64,000 nucleotides of DNA from Antarcticibacterium flavum (GCF_006159205.1 NZ_CP040812.1:1488001-1552000), one strand, 5' to 3'. Positions 31,317 to 41,391 are shown, numbered from the stretch's first letter. Notes: generated from the sequence alone by a model not told the origin. Numbers and translations are program-made.

Positions 31317-31366
31317 ATTAGGCCTCCTATCTCCCCGTCAAAGTTGATTAGGAGGCCTTTTTAATT
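31317..31366 (+). terminator. Hairpin with T-run upstream of the second susC
   Basis: TAGGCCTCCT (near 31319) pairs with AGGAGGCCT (to about 31357) and is followed by TTTTTAATTTTT on the + strand. It lies in the leader of the - strand susC, pointing the opposite way. It is either the 3' end of a + strand (antisense) transcript or a leader hairpin of susC. Confidence 0.6.
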
Positions 31367-31432
31367 TTTGGTTCTCGAAATTTTCTTATGCTTTGTTCCT
31401 CATAGGCAATTGGTTTTAATGGTTATTACTTT

Positions 31433-31558
31433 TTAATCAAGCACCTTTATCACCCATTTAGGTTTAAGGAGCTTTTCCCACCTCCCACCCACCATTACAA
31501 CTTTATAAGGGTAAGAAAGTAATGGTCCACCAGGGGCTAATTCAATCCTGATGTTGTT
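31433..31558 (-). pseudogene. C-terminal gene remnant, unrecognised
   Basis: A - strand frame without a start codon, bounded by TGA upstream, reads ...IRIELAPGGPLLSYPYKVV and ends MVGGRWEKLLKPKWVIKVLD before TAA (31433-31435). The composition is that of a real protein tail. I cannot name the family. It sits at the left edge of the accessory island and may mark where insertion or deletion removed a gene. The remaining DNA up to 31994 holds G+C-rich patches and no convincing gene. Confidence 0.4.
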
Positions 31559-31994
31559 TCATATCCCGTACAGCACCATAAACAGCCAAAACTGAACATA
31601 GCTACGCGGCAAATATTTTAAAAATAAATGCGAAGTTCCATGAATAGAAGAAGAGATTGCCTTGAAGAAAAGTTGGTACCGGGGGGTTGCCTAAATGTGG
31701 GGAAACAAAAAGGCGTGGTGACACAACTTACTGACTTGGGGTACTGGTATACCTTCACACAAATAAGCGGCCGCCCACGCCCGGGTCGTGAGCATCCTTG
31801 CTTATCATCTCTTGTGTTTAAAAATTACCAGTTTTCAAGTCGAGATTCAAAGCGAATGCTTCTAATATTTTTAACTAAAGAAGTTTCGCAAATATATTAA
31901 TAACAGTCAAATATAATGAAAATTTATTACATACCTATAAGTATGTGAAAATAATTAATTTTTTGAGTTAGTTCATAGATTCCTAAACTTATCC

Positions 31995-32438
31995 ATGATA
32001 ATTGAAATTATAATTTCGGAATTAGATTTTTACCTGATTGAAAAAATAAGGGAATTAAGAATTAAATCTTCTCCTTATATTGACCAAGTTACTTTAGCTC
32101 AAAAAATCGGTGTTTCGGAAGGCTATATTGGAAGTATTGAGAACCCTAAAATTCCATCTAAATATAATATACGAATGCTTCACAGGGTTGCTGATGCATT
32201 AGAACTTACATCCTACGATTCCTTATTTCCTAAAACAATTGTTGCTAATGATTTAGTGAAAATAAAATTAAAGCTGAAACAGCGATCCAATAGAAGACAC
32301 GAAATTGATAGCTTGGGAAATGTTGTGAAAAGATTTGATGTTATATCTAAAAAACCACTTAATAAAAAGGAAGTGGAACTATGGAATAGCAGTGACAAGA
32401 CGAAAAAATTAAAGTATCTTAAAATAATTTCAAGTTGA
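31995..32438 (+). CDS. XRE-family helix-turn-helix protein
   Basis: A 147-residue protein with an N-terminal XRE domain (about 14-72: LIEKIRELRIK...VTLAQKIGVSEGYIGSIENPKIPSKYNIRMLHRVADAL) and a basic C-terminal tail. It is the first gene of the accessory island and may regulate the methyltransferase-endonuclease pair that begins 700 bp downstream, as controller proteins do, but the distance weakens this. Confidence 0.75.
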   Translation: MIIEIIISELDFYLIEKIRELRIKSSPYIDQVTLAQKIGVSEGYIGSIENPKIPSKYNIRMLHRVADALELTSYDSLFPKTIVANDLVKIKLKLKQRSNRRHEIDSLGNVVKRFDVISKKPLNKKEVELWNSSDKTKKLKYLKIISS

Positions 32439-32510
32439 TCAATCCCATTTATTTATAGATATCCCATATTGTCGAATTTTTTCTTTCGACAATACATTTA
32501 AATATCACTC

Positions 32511-32672
32511 TTATAGATTCAAAAAATTTTCCATGTTGATTAATTCATTTTTTATAATATCATATTCCACCTCTAAAAAAAATCTATCCACAGCATATAA
32601 ACAAATCTCCTGTTCCTCTATTCTCAGATCCAAGTATTCCCCTTGAGTATAAACAATAAATTGCTCCTGGTC
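32511..32672 (-). pseudogene. Gene remnant, unrecognised conserved-looking fragment
   Basis: A 53-codon - strand frame has a stop directly upstream and no ATG at its beginning. It reads DQEQFIVYTQGEYLDLRIEE, then EQEICLYAVDRFFLEVEYD and ends NMENFLNL. It resembles the C-terminal half of short proteins of mobile DNA in Bacteroidetes (a YLxLR ... LYAxDxFFxEVxY pattern). The rest of 32439-33140 shows no gene; it may hold decayed mobile DNA. Confidence 0.45.
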
Positions 32673-33140
32673 TTAGGGAAAAATGAAAAGGATGGAACAT
32701 ACTTCGGTTTAATATGGGTAATTCTTTACCAGTGGAAATCGCACTTGGAGAGATACCGACAAAAAAACTTCTAGAAAAATGGATTATCGGCCAGCAACTC
32801 CAAAGGGCGTATAGCCGAGAGAATTAATAGGTTTACCTAGGAAGGTGGCATTTGCACTTCAAAAAGATGGTTGTTGTCTAAGATCTTACTTTATTTGTTA
32901 TAACCATACTTGCAAAGGTCCATTGGAGATTTTGCTATAGAGGATTGATCAAAAATTTATTTATCACCCAAAAATTACTCCATAATTGCATCTTTGTGGA
33001 ATATTTCCTAATTTTGGATATAATCCAATAAATGAGTATTTAATAACTCTTGCACAATTAATCTTTTTTTTTCTAAACCATATGAGAAAGCTATTTATAT
33101 TTGAATATTTAAGCGCTTTCTGAAGTTAAAATTATTTTCA

Positions 33141-36100
33141 ATGATCACATTAGATGTTTTAAGTTATCTAGGTTTAGAAAAAGCGACTTCTATAAATTCT
33201 AACCCGCATAATTTATCTACAAGTATATCAGAGGTAATAGCACAAGTATCCCATTTCAATATTGATGCAGTATATTTTAATACCGATGAAAGTTCCAACA
33301 GCTTTCCCGCAATTTTTCTTAAAAAAGTGCAAAATTTTGATAAGGAAACATTACTCGAAATAGCGGACATTCATAAAAAAGTTTGGAACTTCAAAAAAGT
33401 GCTTTTTCTCTATGTATATTCTGATACCCAAATAAGAATTTATAGTTGTTCTGTAAAACCACTAGTTAAACCTAAGGAGGATTTGGATTATGAAAAGAAA
33501 CTTGAAAGTGTCGAAATAAAAACCTATTCTTTTTCAGATCACCAACAACTAGAAGAACTCAATAATATTTTTTCAAGAATCGCTATTGACACGGGAATTG
33601 TTTGGACCTTAGAAGAGGCTCAATTTGTTCGGGATAAAATTACGTTACAGCAAAGGGTTGACAAATATTTGGTAGAAAGCTTAGTAAATACAGCCCAACA
33701 ACTTAAACAACAAGGACTTGAACTAGATTTTATACATAAAATCATTCTGCGCTCGTTATTCCTTTTATATCTGGAAGATAGAGGAGCTACAGACGAAAAA
33801 TTATATTCCCAAATAAAAAAAGGAAGCAAATCTTATTTTGATATTTTAAATGATCCAAAAGCTACTGGTCAATTATACGAACGCTTAGAAGAGGATTTTA
33901 ATGGAAATATTTTCACCATAGAAAAGGACGAAAATATTTCCATAGAACAATTGCGCCTTATTAAAAAATGCTTTATAAATGGTAATGATAACACACAACA
34001 GGTTAAACTGTTTGAGAACTGGAGAATGTTTGATTTTAGCATAATACAGATAGAGTTATTAAGTGAGATTTACGAAAACTTCTTGTTCAAAACCAATCCT
34101 GAATTAAAGAAAAAAACAGGAACATACTATACTCCCCCTTCCCTAGTTGAGTTTATTTTGAACGACAAACTTCCTAATAATAAAATAGAAAAAAATTATA
34201 ACGTCAAAGTTTTAGATCCAAGTTGTGGGTCCGGGATTTTCTTAGTAGAAAGTTATAAACGACTGGTAAAGCGATACGAGAATAAACATCAAGAAAAATT
34301 AACAGATTTTGACAAACTAAAAAAATTATTAACTGAAAATATATTTGGGATTGAAATAAATTCACAAGCCATTAAGGTAGCGGCATTTAGTTTGTATTTA
34401 GCTTTAGTGGATAAATTAGACCCCAAAGACTTATGGCAAAAGAAGAAACATCGTTTGCCAAATTTGATAAACAATCCTTATGATAAGTCTCTGAAGGAAC
34501 AAGGACATAACCTGTTTTGCCGAGATACAATTTCACTTAATAAAGAAATTGATAATATTGAGTTTGATTTAGTAGTAGGAAATCCTCCCTTCGGAACAAT
34601 TGATTTATTAGAATCTGTGCGTGCTTATTGTGACCAGCACGGTTTTGCCAAGGAAATGGTTTTACCATTTCTACACAAATCCACAAATTTTACCCCAAAT
34701 GGTGAAATAGCTTTAATCTTCAACACCAAGGTCCTAACAAACACAGGAGGAACTTACGAAAATTTTAGAAAATGGTTATTCCAGGATTGCTACGTGGAAA
34801 AGGTTTTCAATTTCTCTATTCTTCGTAAGGCAAAGAAAAGTTTTGGCGGCCAACTTTTTGGCGATGCAACAGGTCCTATAAGTATTGTATTTTTCAGAAA
34901 AAAACAACCCAAAATCCCTTCTGATAAGATTGCATATTACGCTCCAAAAACATTCATCAAATCAAATATTATAGATGGTTTAAGTATAGATTTTACAGAT
35001 TTAAAATATTTACCTAGAGAAGAATGTCAAAACCCTAAAAGCATGATTTGGAAAATTGCAATGTGGGGTGGAATGTATGATTGGGGTTTGGTGAAAAGAT
35101 TATTAAATCAACAAAATAATGTCGGCACTTATACAAAAGAAAATAATATAAAATTTAATGTTGGATTACAACCTATAAATAAATCTACTGAAAAACCTAT
35201 AGTCGATAATGAAATTTCTTTAATGAAATTCATTAGACCAGAAAGAATTCAACGCTTTTATACTGATGAAAGTTATTTTTCAAATATGAATTCCTTGTTA
35301 AAAAACAGAGAAACTATAAAGACATATTTAAATTATTACTCTGTAGAAACTATTTATGATCTCCCTCCCATTAATGTGTTTAGAAGAATAACAGGAAAAA
35401 ACATTTTTCCAGGACCAATGCTTTTAGCCAAAGAAGGCTTTAAGAACAATCAACTCTGTTTTAGTTTTGTTCCGCATTCAGTTGTTTATAACAGCACTAT
35501 TTTAGGTTTTAAATCTGATAATAAAGCAAGCCTAAGATTTTTATCGGCCCTTTTAAATTCTCGCTTATCAACTTATTTTTTGCTTTTAATTTCCAATTCT
35601 TGGGGAGTGGAACGAGAAAGAATTAAGCCAAATGAAATATACAAATTTCCAATTATCAATGATAAGGGCACATTTATAAAACTTAATCTCCTTCATGAAA
35701 AAATTGAACATTCAATTAAAAAATCTGCTTTAGAAGAAGATTTTAAAGAAATTGAAAATCAAATTAACGATATTGTATTCGGACTTTACAATTTAGATTT
35801 AACCGATAAACAATTTATAGAAGATTTCATCACGTATACAGTAGATTTATTTTTTAAACAAGAAAAATCTATTTCTTTATATGCCGTCCAACAAGAACAA
35901 ATAATAAGGTACGGAAAGAATATAAGCTTGGAACTTAACAATTTCCTTGGTAGCAAGAATTTATTTGCAAATGCTACTGTGTTTATTATAAGTAGATTTT
36001 CTCCTTTAATGATGATTAAAATTTCTTTTGATAAAACACCTAAAGAAGTATTAACGTCTAATGAATTACTTGAGAATGAACTAAAAAAATTAGACCGTTA

Positions 36101-36266
36101 CTTATGGGAAGAAAAATCCTCCAATATCTATTTTAATAAAAAATTGAATTATAAAACAGGAGATGACGTATATATTATTCGTCAAAATCAACGCAGGTTT
36201 TGGTCTCAATCAATGGCAATAGAAGATGCATCCGAATTGATTCTTGAAATTTTAAATAAGAATTAA
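33141..36266 (+). CDS. Eco57I-like N6-adenine DNA methyltransferase (type IIG-like)
   Basis: The 1041-residue protein has an N-terminal region with weak nuclease-like features (1-130), a helical part, a gamma-class amino-methyltransferase domain (about 325-560; motif I VLDPSCGSGIFL near 357-368, motif IV VVGNPPFG near 480) and a long C-terminal target-recognition region (about 640-900). It should methylate adenine in a specific site. The gene after it, 2 bp away, encodes a probable PD-(D/E)XK nuclease, so a two-gene restriction-modification system is the best reading. BREX PglX is an alternative homologue, but no other BREX genes are present. Confidence 0.82.
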   Translation: MITLDVLSYLGLEKATSINSNPHNLSTSISEVIAQVSHFNIDAVYFNTDESSNSFPAIFLKKVQNFDKETLLEIADIHKKVWNFKKVLFLYVYSDTQIRIYSCSVKPLVKPKEDLDYEKKLESVEIKTYSFSDHQQLEELNNIFSRIAIDTGIVWTLEEAQFVRDKITLQQRVDKYLVESLVNTAQQLKQQGLELDFIHKIILRSLFLLYLEDRGATDEKLYSQIKKGSKSYFDILNDPKATGQLYERLEEDFNGNIFTIEKDENISIEQLRLIKKCFINGNDNTQQVKLFENWRMFDFSIIQIELLSEIYENFLFKTNPELKKKTGTYYTPPSLVEFILNDKLPNNKIEKNYNVKVLDPSCGSGIFLVESYKRLVKRYENKHQEKLTDFDKLKKLLTENIFGIEINSQAIKVAAFSLYLALVDKLDPKDLWQKKKHRLPNLINNPYDKSLKEQGHNLFCRDTISLNKEIDNIEFDLVVGNPPFGTIDLLESVRAYCDQHGFAKEMVLPFLHKSTNFTPNGEIALIFNTKVLTNTGGTYENFRKWLFQDCYVEKVFNFSILRKAKKSFGGQLFGDATGPISIVFFRKKQPKIPSDKIAYYAPKTFIKSNIIDGLSIDFTDLKYLPREECQNPKSMIWKIAMWGGMYDWGLVKRLLNQQNNVGTYTKENNIKFNVGLQPINKSTEKPIVDNEISLMKFIRPERIQRFYTDESYFSNMNSLLKNRETIKTYLNYYSVETIYDLPPINVFRRITGKNIFPGPMLLAKEGFKNNQLCFSFVPHSVVYNSTILGFKSDNKASLRFLSALLNSRLSTYFLLLISNSWGVERERIKPNEIYKFPIINDKGTFIKLNLLHEKIEHSIKKSALEEDFKEIENQINDIVFGLYNLDLTDKQFIEDFITYTVDLFFKQEKSISLYAVQQEQIIRYGKNISLELNNFLGSKNLFANATVFIISRFSPLMMIKISFDKTPKEVLTSNELLENELKKLDRYLWEEKSSNIYFNKKLNYKTGDDVYIIRQNQRRFWSQSMAIEDASELILEILNKN

Positions 36267-36268
36267 AG

Positions 36269-36883
36269 ATGGTATTGAATCAAACTATTTATGAAAATTT
36301 CCATAACTCTTTTGAGCAAAAATGTTTTCAATTAATGGCTGCGGCATATCATACCACTTTGACTGAAAAAATAATTCAACTAGATTGGAATGAAAATGAT
36401 ATTTCATCTGAATTACACAAGAATATAAAAGCCAATCCATTTAGATACCAATGGGAAATTACAATAAATGTTGAAGGAACTATTCCGAAAAATATTCCGA
36501 AAGTAAAAGGTTTTGCAGATAAATTCCCCCGAATAGATTTTAAGCTTACCTCATTTAGGAAATCTTATGAATACGAGTACTTCTTTGAGGCCAAAAATTT
36601 AAAACAGAATGATTCAAAATTAAAACGAAGATATATTACCACCGGAATTGATAATTTTGTTTCAAAAAAATATGAAAAGGGAAGTTTAGTAGGTTATTTA
36701 CTAGAAGGAAAAACAGATAAGACCGTAAATGGAATTAATTATCTTTTAGAAAAAGATAAAAGAGAAACTGAAATTTTGAAAATTACATCAAACCAGTGGT
36801 TTAATTTTTTTTATGAATCCTCCCACCCTGGAATAAATACCCTTAAACATTTCATCCTGGACTACACGAGAATTCCTAAATAA
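36269..36883 (+). CDS. Probable PD-(D/E)XK restriction endonuclease partner
   Basis: A 204-residue protein with no close family that I recognise. The arrangement PRIDF (Asp90) followed after a strand by YFFEAKNL (Glu107, Lys109) matches the catalytic D...ExK core of PD-(D/E)XK nucleases, and an upstream helix carries Glu16. Coupling to the methyltransferase (2-bp gap) supports a restriction role. Confidence 0.6.
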   Translation: MVLNQTIYENFHNSFEQKCFQLMAAAYHTTLTEKIIQLDWNENDISSELHKNIKANPFRYQWEITINVEGTIPKNIPKVKGFADKFPRIDFKLTSFRKSYEYEYFFEAKNLKQNDSKLKRRYITTGIDNFVSKKYEKGSLVGYLLEGKTDKTVNGINYLLEKDKRETEILKITSNQWFNFFYESSHPGINTLKHFILDYTRIPK

Positions 36884-37223
36884 AAATTGTTCCTATTTAA
36901 TTTAATTAACGCATTCCTTAGAAGTTTCTTATATAGCAAGCTCAATTGGAATAAGTCTAGAAAGATTCTTATATGAGGAAAAGAATGTAGATGAGAAGAT
37001 TAATTATAATTCATACGAACAATTTTAGATCTCACCATTATTCCATACGTATGCTCTTTGAGTATATGAGGATGCCCTGAAGTTAGTGTCTGTTCGATCC
37101 GCATGCAGGAGTGGAATTGATTAAAAAGACACCGGCGTGTAGGGTCACCATACTTTTGTTTTGTTAAAGAGGTTTTAAAAATAGGAAAATTTTGAAGTTA
37201 CATCTCTTTAAGAGAAAAGGATT
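36884..37223. other. Intergenic stretch with a decayed frame
   Basis: A + strand frame without a start (ending TAG at 37026-37028) reads SLEVSYIASSIGISLERFLY, resembling the tail of an XRE-type regulator. Nothing else was recognised. Confidence 0.3.
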
Positions 37224-37398
37224 TTACGGGCACTCAGGTAAACTCAAAAGATTATTAGGTTCTTCCCCGTCATTAACCGTCTTTAAATATTTATTACCAT
37301 AACGACTGTTAGCCACAATGACGTCAACTGTTAGCAAGCCTCGCTTTACAAAAAAATCCCATTCCCCTTTTTCAATCCCGGTTAGTGCATCTTGCTGG
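37224..37398 (-). pseudogene. DUF3892-domain gene, truncated by IS21
   Basis: The - strand reads QQDALTGIEKGEWDFFVKRG and then VANSRYGNKYLKTVNDGEEP, NNLLSLPECP and stop (37224-37226). The ending GNKYLKT..DG..PNNLL.LPEC is the DUF3892 signature. The frame meets the left end of IS21 at 37399. The N-terminal part is not found beyond the right IS end, so the gene has lost its start through insertion with deletion or later rearrangement. Confidence 0.72.
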
Positions 37399-37671
37399 GT
37401 GGCTATTTCGGTTCGAATTGTGCCAGTGATTTCGGTCGGTTAGTGCCAGGCATTTCGGTTTGATTTGTGCCACTTTTTGGCAGCAATGAAAATCATAACG
37501 GTTCAAATTGTGCCAGTCATTTCGGTTTGATTTGTGCCACTTCCGGAATTCAAGGAACCATAACGGTTCGTTTTGTGCCAGTCGTATCGGTTCGTTTTGT
37601 GCCACTTTGGAAGATCAAGTAATATCTTGTTGCAAAAAATGTAATAAGATCTGGCCAACACCCTTGATCCG

Positions 37672-39204
37672 ATGGACTTAAAACAAATTATTACCTTAAA
37701 ACTGGATGGTTTTAGTAACCGTAAAATCGGTGCTACTCTGGGCATCTCCCGAAACACTGTCAACAGCTACATGAAGCTTTTTAAGGCCAGTGACTATTCT
37801 TTTAAAGAACTACTATCCTTTGATAATGCACGCCTGGATGCGCTTTTTCCTTCACATACCACTATTGATAATGAGCGGCATGATGAACTGATGCTCTACT
37901 TTGAAGGGGTCAATAAGGCCCGGAATCATCCTGGTTTTACGTTTTTATACCATTATCAGGAATATGCACAACATGCTTCCCAGCCTTATAGCTACACGCA
38001 GTTTATGGAGCATTACCGGCGTAAATATGCTAAGGTCAAAGGTTCCATGAAACTTGAGCACGAAGCAGGTAATGAGATGTACATTGATTATACGGGCAAA
38101 AAACTGCATATCGTTGATAAAGACACTGGAGAACTTATTCCCGTAGAAGTATTTATTGCTATCCTTCCTAACAGCCAGTATACTTACGTAGAGGCTAGTC
38201 AAAGCCAGAAACGGGAGGATCTTATCACTTCTTGCGGTAATGCATTACATTTTTATGGAGGTGTGCCTAAAGCCATTGTATCAGATAACTTAAAATCTGC
38301 AGTGACCAGGGCAAGTAAATATGAGCCGGAGATCAACCGAAGCTTTAAAGACTTTGCCCGCCATTATAACTGTGTGATCAATCCCACCCGCAGCTATGCT
38401 CCACAGGATAAAGCTCTGGTGGAGAATGCAGTCCACCTGGTCTATCAACGGATTTATTATCCCTTGCGGGAGATGACCTTCTTCTCCTTAAAAGATCTAA
38501 ACCGGGAGATAAAACGCCTGCTTGTTACCTATAATAATTTACTGTTCCAGCGAAAGGAAGCCAGCCGCAGGGAACTCTTTCAATCCATAGAGCGGGAATA
38601 CCTAAAACCCTTGCCTACATCTGCCTATGAGATCAAGGATTATAAACGTGCAAAGGTTCAGAAGATGGGATATGTATACTTCTCTCCAGATAAAAGTTAT
38701 TATAGCGTTCCTTACCGATACATCGGCAAAAAGACTCTGATCCATTATACAAAAAGTGTGGTAGAGGTTTATTATAACCACGTTCGAATTGCCCTGCATC
38801 AGCGAAATCCTGTTAAGGGAACCTACACCACAAATACAGAACACTTAAGTAGCACCCATAAAGGATATACCTCCTGGAGTCCTGAATACTTTAAAAACAA
38901 AGCCGCTGCGCATGGGGCTAACGTAGTGAGCTGTGTAGAAAAGATCCTTGCTGACAGTGACTATCCTGAAACAGGTTACAAACGGGTGATGGGGCTTATC
39001 ATGCTTCACAAGTCCTACAGTTCCCAGAGGCTTGACAATGCGTGTAAAAGAGCTTTGCAGGCAGATGCGGCTTCATACAAGCGGATCAAAAAGATATTAG
39101 AAAACAACCTCGACCAAAGCTCCCTCTTTTACCAGGACCTTGAAGAAGATAAGACCCATATTCCATCCCATCAAAACATTAGGGGTGCTGCTGCTTACAA
39201 GTAA
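37672..39204 (+). CDS. istA: IS21 transposase IstA
   Basis: The 510-residue transposase has an N-terminal HTH (about 13-36: GFSNRKIGATLGISRNTVNSYMK) and an rve/DDE integrase core, with acidic residues in YIDYTGKK, IVSDNLKSAV and LVENAVHLVYQR, then a C-terminal beta-barrel region. The length is normal and the frame is intact. It works with the IstB encoded 20 bp downstream. Confidence 0.93.
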   Translation: MDLKQIITLKLDGFSNRKIGATLGISRNTVNSYMKLFKASDYSFKELLSFDNARLDALFPSHTTIDNERHDELMLYFEGVNKARNHPGFTFLYHYQEYAQHASQPYSYTQFMEHYRRKYAKVKGSMKLEHEAGNEMYIDYTGKKLHIVDKDTGELIPVEVFIAILPNSQYTYVEASQSQKREDLITSCGNALHFYGGVPKAIVSDNLKSAVTRASKYEPEINRSFKDFARHYNCVINPTRSYAPQDKALVENAVHLVYQRIYYPLREMTFFSLKDLNREIKRLLVTYNNLLFQRKEASRRELFQSIEREYLKPLPTSAYEIKDYKRAKVQKMGYVYFSPDKSYYSVPYRYIGKKTLIHYTKSVVEVYYNHVRIALHQRNPVKGTYTTNTEHLSSTHKGYTSWSPEYFKNKAAAHGANVVSCVEKILADSDYPETGYKRVMGLIMLHKSYSSQRLDNACKRALQADAASYKRIKKILENNLDQSSLFYQDLEEDKTHIPSHQNIRGAAAYK

Positions 39205-39224
39205 AACTCATTTAAATCAGAAAT

Positions 39225-39962
39225 ATGAATAACAATCAAACTATTGAAAAATTAAAACAAATGCGATTGGGTGCTATGGCCCAGCTACATCATCAGTACG
39301 TGAACAACAATCAACTAAACGATATTACTGCCGATGAATACCTGGCACTACTGGCAGACCACGAATGGGAGGATCGCGAGAACCGAAAGATTGACCGTCT
39401 TTTTAAACAAGCAAACTTCAGGCAGAAAGCAAGTCTTGCTGAAGTGAACTACACCTCCAGTCGTAATCTGGATAAGAATATGTTTGTACGCCTGGGATCC
39501 TTGGACTTTATAAGCAGAAGAGAAAATGTGATTCTCACCGGTGCCTCCGGTGTTGGTAAAAGCTATTTAGCCCAGGCTTTAGGCCACCAGGCTTGCCTTA
39601 TGGGGTATAAAACTGTATACTCAAATACAGCCCGCCTTTTTAAAAAATTTAAACTTTGTAAAGTTGATGGAACCTATCTTAAAGAACTCAATAAACTCCT
39701 TAAAGCAGATCTACTCATCCTTGATGACTTTGGACTTCAGGCCTTCGATAATCACGCAAGAGAGACCTTAATGGATATTATAGATGACCGCTACAATAAA
39801 ACATCTACTATACTATCCTCTCAAATACCGGTATCTGCATGGTACGATATTATTGGAGAAGGAACTATTGCTGATGCGATCCTGGACAGAATTGTAAACT
39901 CATCTCACAGGATAGATCTCAAAGGAGAATCATTAAGAAAAGGAGTTTTAAAAAACGAGTAA
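39225..39962 (+). CDS. istB: IS21 helper ATPase IstB
   Basis: A 245-residue AAA+ ATPase with Walker A TGASGVGKSYLA, Walker B LLILDDFGLQ and the sensor region TSTILSSQIP. IstB selects the target and stimulates IstA strand transfer. The frame is intact, so the element may be active. Confidence 0.93.
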   Translation: MNNNQTIEKLKQMRLGAMAQLHHQYVNNNQLNDITADEYLALLADHEWEDRENRKIDRLFKQANFRQKASLAEVNYTSSRNLDKNMFVRLGSLDFISRRENVILTGASGVGKSYLAQALGHQACLMGYKTVYSNTARLFKKFKLCKVDGTYLKELNKLLKADLLILDDFGLQAFDNHARETLMDIIDDRYNKTSTILSSQIPVSAWYDIIGEGTIADAILDRIVNSSHRIDLKGESLRKGVLKNE

Positions 39963-40265
39963 CATTAATTTTTTATATAATTGCAGTATCTTTCAAAGTG
40001 GCACTGTTTGAACCGAAATCAGTGGCACGGTCACTCCGAAATAGCCACAAGTTAATAAAAAAAGAAATATGGAAGAAGATTTTTATTCATGCACACGCAA
40101 AATGCAGGAATAAATTATTACATGATCTTCCATTACGGGAAACCGTAAAAGTTATTAAATCATCTTCCATACCTTAGGACCAGAAAATAGCATTGAGTCT
40201 TATAAAAGAATACAAAAATTTATTCGATATATTTTTTAATTAACCTTAACCAACTATTGAAAAAT

Positions 40266-40406
40266 ATGAACACCCTAAAAGCTATCAAACCCGGACCAAA
40301 ACCGAAAAAAGATGATGGAACTCCAGATAGAAGAAGACGAGTTAATCCAGAAACTAAACCAAAACATCCAAAACTTAAGCCTCACAAGCATAAGCCTGGG
40401 GATTAG
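40266..40406 (+). CDS. Small basic Pro/Lys-rich ORF (46 aa)
   Basis: An ATG at 40266 opens 46 codons ending in TAG. The product, starting MNTLKAIKPGPKPKKDDG and ending KLKPHKHKPGD, is very rich in Lys, Pro and His, with no signal or membrane segment. Its strongly biased composition and clean start suggest a real small gene, possibly nucleic-acid binding, but no family is recognised. The rest of 40049-40529 is empty. Confidence 0.4.
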   Translation: MNTLKAIKPGPKPKKDDGTPDRRRRVNPETKPKHPKLKPHKHKPGD

Positions 40407-40529
40407 TTAAAAAACATAGTAGGTTGATGGTAAAGAAGAACTACGAAGAAAGTAAAAGGAGGCTTTTTATCTATTATTGCCCATTTGAAATTTTAATTAC
40501 TAAGAAATAAATATCTAATAACTACTTAC

Positions 40530-41078
40530 ATGAAAAAAATACTACTTATTTCCGTTTTATTAATCACAACATATAGTTTTTCGCAAGACATTAAAAAAGA
40601 ATCTGAAAATGCAAAAACCAAAATGGAAACATTTGCATCAAAGACAGGCGTTATAACAAAATTTACTGATACTAATTTGAGTAATTTAAAATCTTCCTAT
40701 ACGGTTGCCGAGACTAGAGTAAGAAAAATAAGTAGTGGAGATAATGAAAGATATTTTTACCAAATTGAAAAACCTGGAAAATATAGTAATTCCACCGCCT
40801 CAATTGAATATTCAGATTTAATAGAGGTAATAAAAGCATTTCACAGTTTAAAGTCTGAAGTTGACACAGATAATAATAAAAATCCAGATTATCTAGAAAA
40901 TAAATTTATTACAGAAGATGGGTTCCAATTGGGTTATTTTGTTAGGAAAGGTAAAACTACGTGGTATATGAAATTAGAAAAGTACGGTTCAGATACTACT
41001 TTATTTATTAATGATTTGGACAAAATTGAATCGAATTTCATAGAGGCTAAAAATAAAATTGAAGAGTTGAAATTGTAA
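40530..41078 (+). CDS. Exported protein of unknown function
   Basis: A 182-residue protein with a clear signal peptide (MKKILLISVLLITTYSFSQ) and a mixed alpha/beta mature part rich in Lys and Asp (TKFTDTNLSNL ... GKTTWYMKLEKYGSDTTLFI). No family is recognised. It lies alone in the island; 41079-41391 downstream shows nothing. Confidence 0.65.
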   Translation: MKKILLISVLLITTYSFSQDIKKESENAKTKMETFASKTGVITKFTDTNLSNLKSSYTVAETRVRKISSGDNERYFYQIEKPGKYSNSTASIEYSDLIEVIKAFHSLKSEVDTDNNKNPDYLENKFITEDGFQLGYFVRKGKTTWYMKLEKYGSDTTLFINDLDKIESNFIEAKNKIEELKL

Positions 41079-41391
41079 GAATTACAATCAAGAATCCCTC
41101 AATTTTAAAAAGTAGAACAAGAAACTGTAATTTTCTTAGGGTTTACAATACGAATGTCTATATTCTTTTGCAACGCCTGCTTGTCCTGCACGCAATCAAA
41201 TAAACCAACTCACACTGTTATTTTTAGAAGACTTATAGGAAATTCCCTATATGAAGAAGCTCCAATCATTTTTTAGACTTACGTACAATATCTAGAGTTT
41301 TTCCAAAATTTAACCGTAAAGTTGGTAAGAGCCGATAACTAAAACTATTTGAACAAATAATAACTAAAATTGACCTTAGTCATAATAAAAA

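Larger units (their letters stand above)
37399..40048 (+). mobile_element. IS21-family insertion sequence
   Basis: The element carries istA and istB and ends in a perfect 13-bp inverted repeat, gtggctatttcgg (37399-37411) and its complement (40036-40048). Internal multiple terminal repeats of the TTTCGGTT...TGTGCCA type occur at the left end (37405-37605) and at the right end (39997-40033), the usual IS21 transposase-binding sites. No direct target duplication is visible. Confidence 0.88.

Noticed and set aside
31628..31900. 90-codon + strand frame
   Set aside because: The composition is not protein-like and there is no recognisable domain; it lies in junction DNA at the island edge.
33141..36883. 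BREX or DISARM methyltransferase
   Set aside because: The methyltransferase resembles PglX, but no brxA/B/C, pglZ or drm genes accompany it.
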